From NCBI GenBank assembly GCA_937875395.1, contig CALNCU010000152.1:1-6185 (forward strand): DNA of 6,185 bases, read 5' to 3'. The notes beneath the pieces were generated by a model. That model was not told where the DNA came from. It made no database searches and worked only from the letters and a program-made list of their open reading frames with translations. Made by a program: the position numbers and the translations under genes. Within the stretch, counting starts at the first letter, position 1; every line of letters starts with the position of its first letter. This DNA is from an uncultured Armatimonadota bacterium (lineage in GTDB: Bacteria > Armatimonadota > UBA5829 > DTJY01). Below, one piece after another: positions 6,161-6,185 of this stretch.

Positions 6161-6185
6161 TAAAATTACGGGGGAACCCAAAATT
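6161..6185 (+). promoter_or_regulatory. Possible start of a regulatory leader (ydaO-like block) or of a promoter, truncated
   Basis: The last bases contain TAAAAT (6161-6166), which could be a -10 element although its -35 region (TTCTAT, 17 bases upstream) is poor. They are followed by ACGGGGGAACCCAAAATT to the edge. This resembles from memory the first conserved block of cyclic di-AMP (ydaO) riboswitches, a GGnGGAACC-type box. The GGGGG could equally be a ribosome site of a gene beyond the edge. Too little is visible to decide. Confidence 0.18.

Noticed and set aside
6145..6185. Cobalamin riboswitch start suggested by GGGGGAACCC
   Set aside because: The GGTG that should follow in the cobalamin consensus is absent; the sequence continues with CAAAATT.
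1..6185. CRISPR array, insertion sequence, tRNA or defence system
   Set aside because: No direct-repeat series, transposase, terminal repeats, tRNA-like sequence or toxin/antitoxin pair was seen. RecQ is a standard full-length housekeeping form without fused domains.

Overview
This 6.2 kb window looks like ordinary bacterial chromosome. It carries one partial and three complete protein genes, well packed, with recognisable sigma70-type promoters, Shine-Dalgarno sites and one strong intrinsic terminator. All genes are of moderate-to-high GC. They share a marked use of the isoleucine codon ATA and of AGG/AGA alongside GC-rich codons, so nothing stands out as recently acquired. A RecQ helicase, a PAS-SpoIIE phosphatase and an Fe-S Old Yellow Enzyme point to a bacterium. 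The sporulation-type phosphatase family and the enoate-reductase-like flavoenzyme are common in Bacillota and related or deep-branching Gram-positive-like groups, but the phylum cannot be fixed from this sequence alone.

Left part (1-720): a calcineurin-like metallophosphoesterase is read leftward from 575 and runs off the left edge with its last active-site motif just cut. The 145-bp gap to its right neighbour holds two back-to-back promoters, one firing left into the phosphoesterase and one firing right into recQ.

Middle (721-3997): recQ encodes a complete 618-residue ATP-dependent 3'-5' DNA helicase with helicase, zinc/winged-helix (RQC) and HRDC parts. It is followed after 169 bp by a 416-residue soluble PAS-PP2C (SpoIIE/RsbU type) serine/threonine phosphatase. 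No intrinsic terminator is visible between them, so read-through is possible, but the phosphatase has its own good ribosome site and a weak promoter candidate.

Right part (4105-6185): a 652-residue FMN/4Fe-4S/FAD/NAD(P)H oxidoreductase of the 2,4-dienoyl-CoA reductase / 2-enoate reductase / BaiCD class is closed by a 15-bp-stem terminator. The last 65 bases lie beyond this terminator and may start a regulatory leader. The final bases faintly resemble the opening conserved block of the ydaO (cyclic di-AMP) riboswitch.

The genes do not form an obvious pathway: DNA repair, partner-switch-type signalling and redox metabolism sit side by side. I find no convincing undescribed multi-gene system here. 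The points most worth a second look are the divergent promoter pair, the orphan phosphatase, the substituted catalytic position in the flavoenzyme and the possible riboswitch at the right edge.
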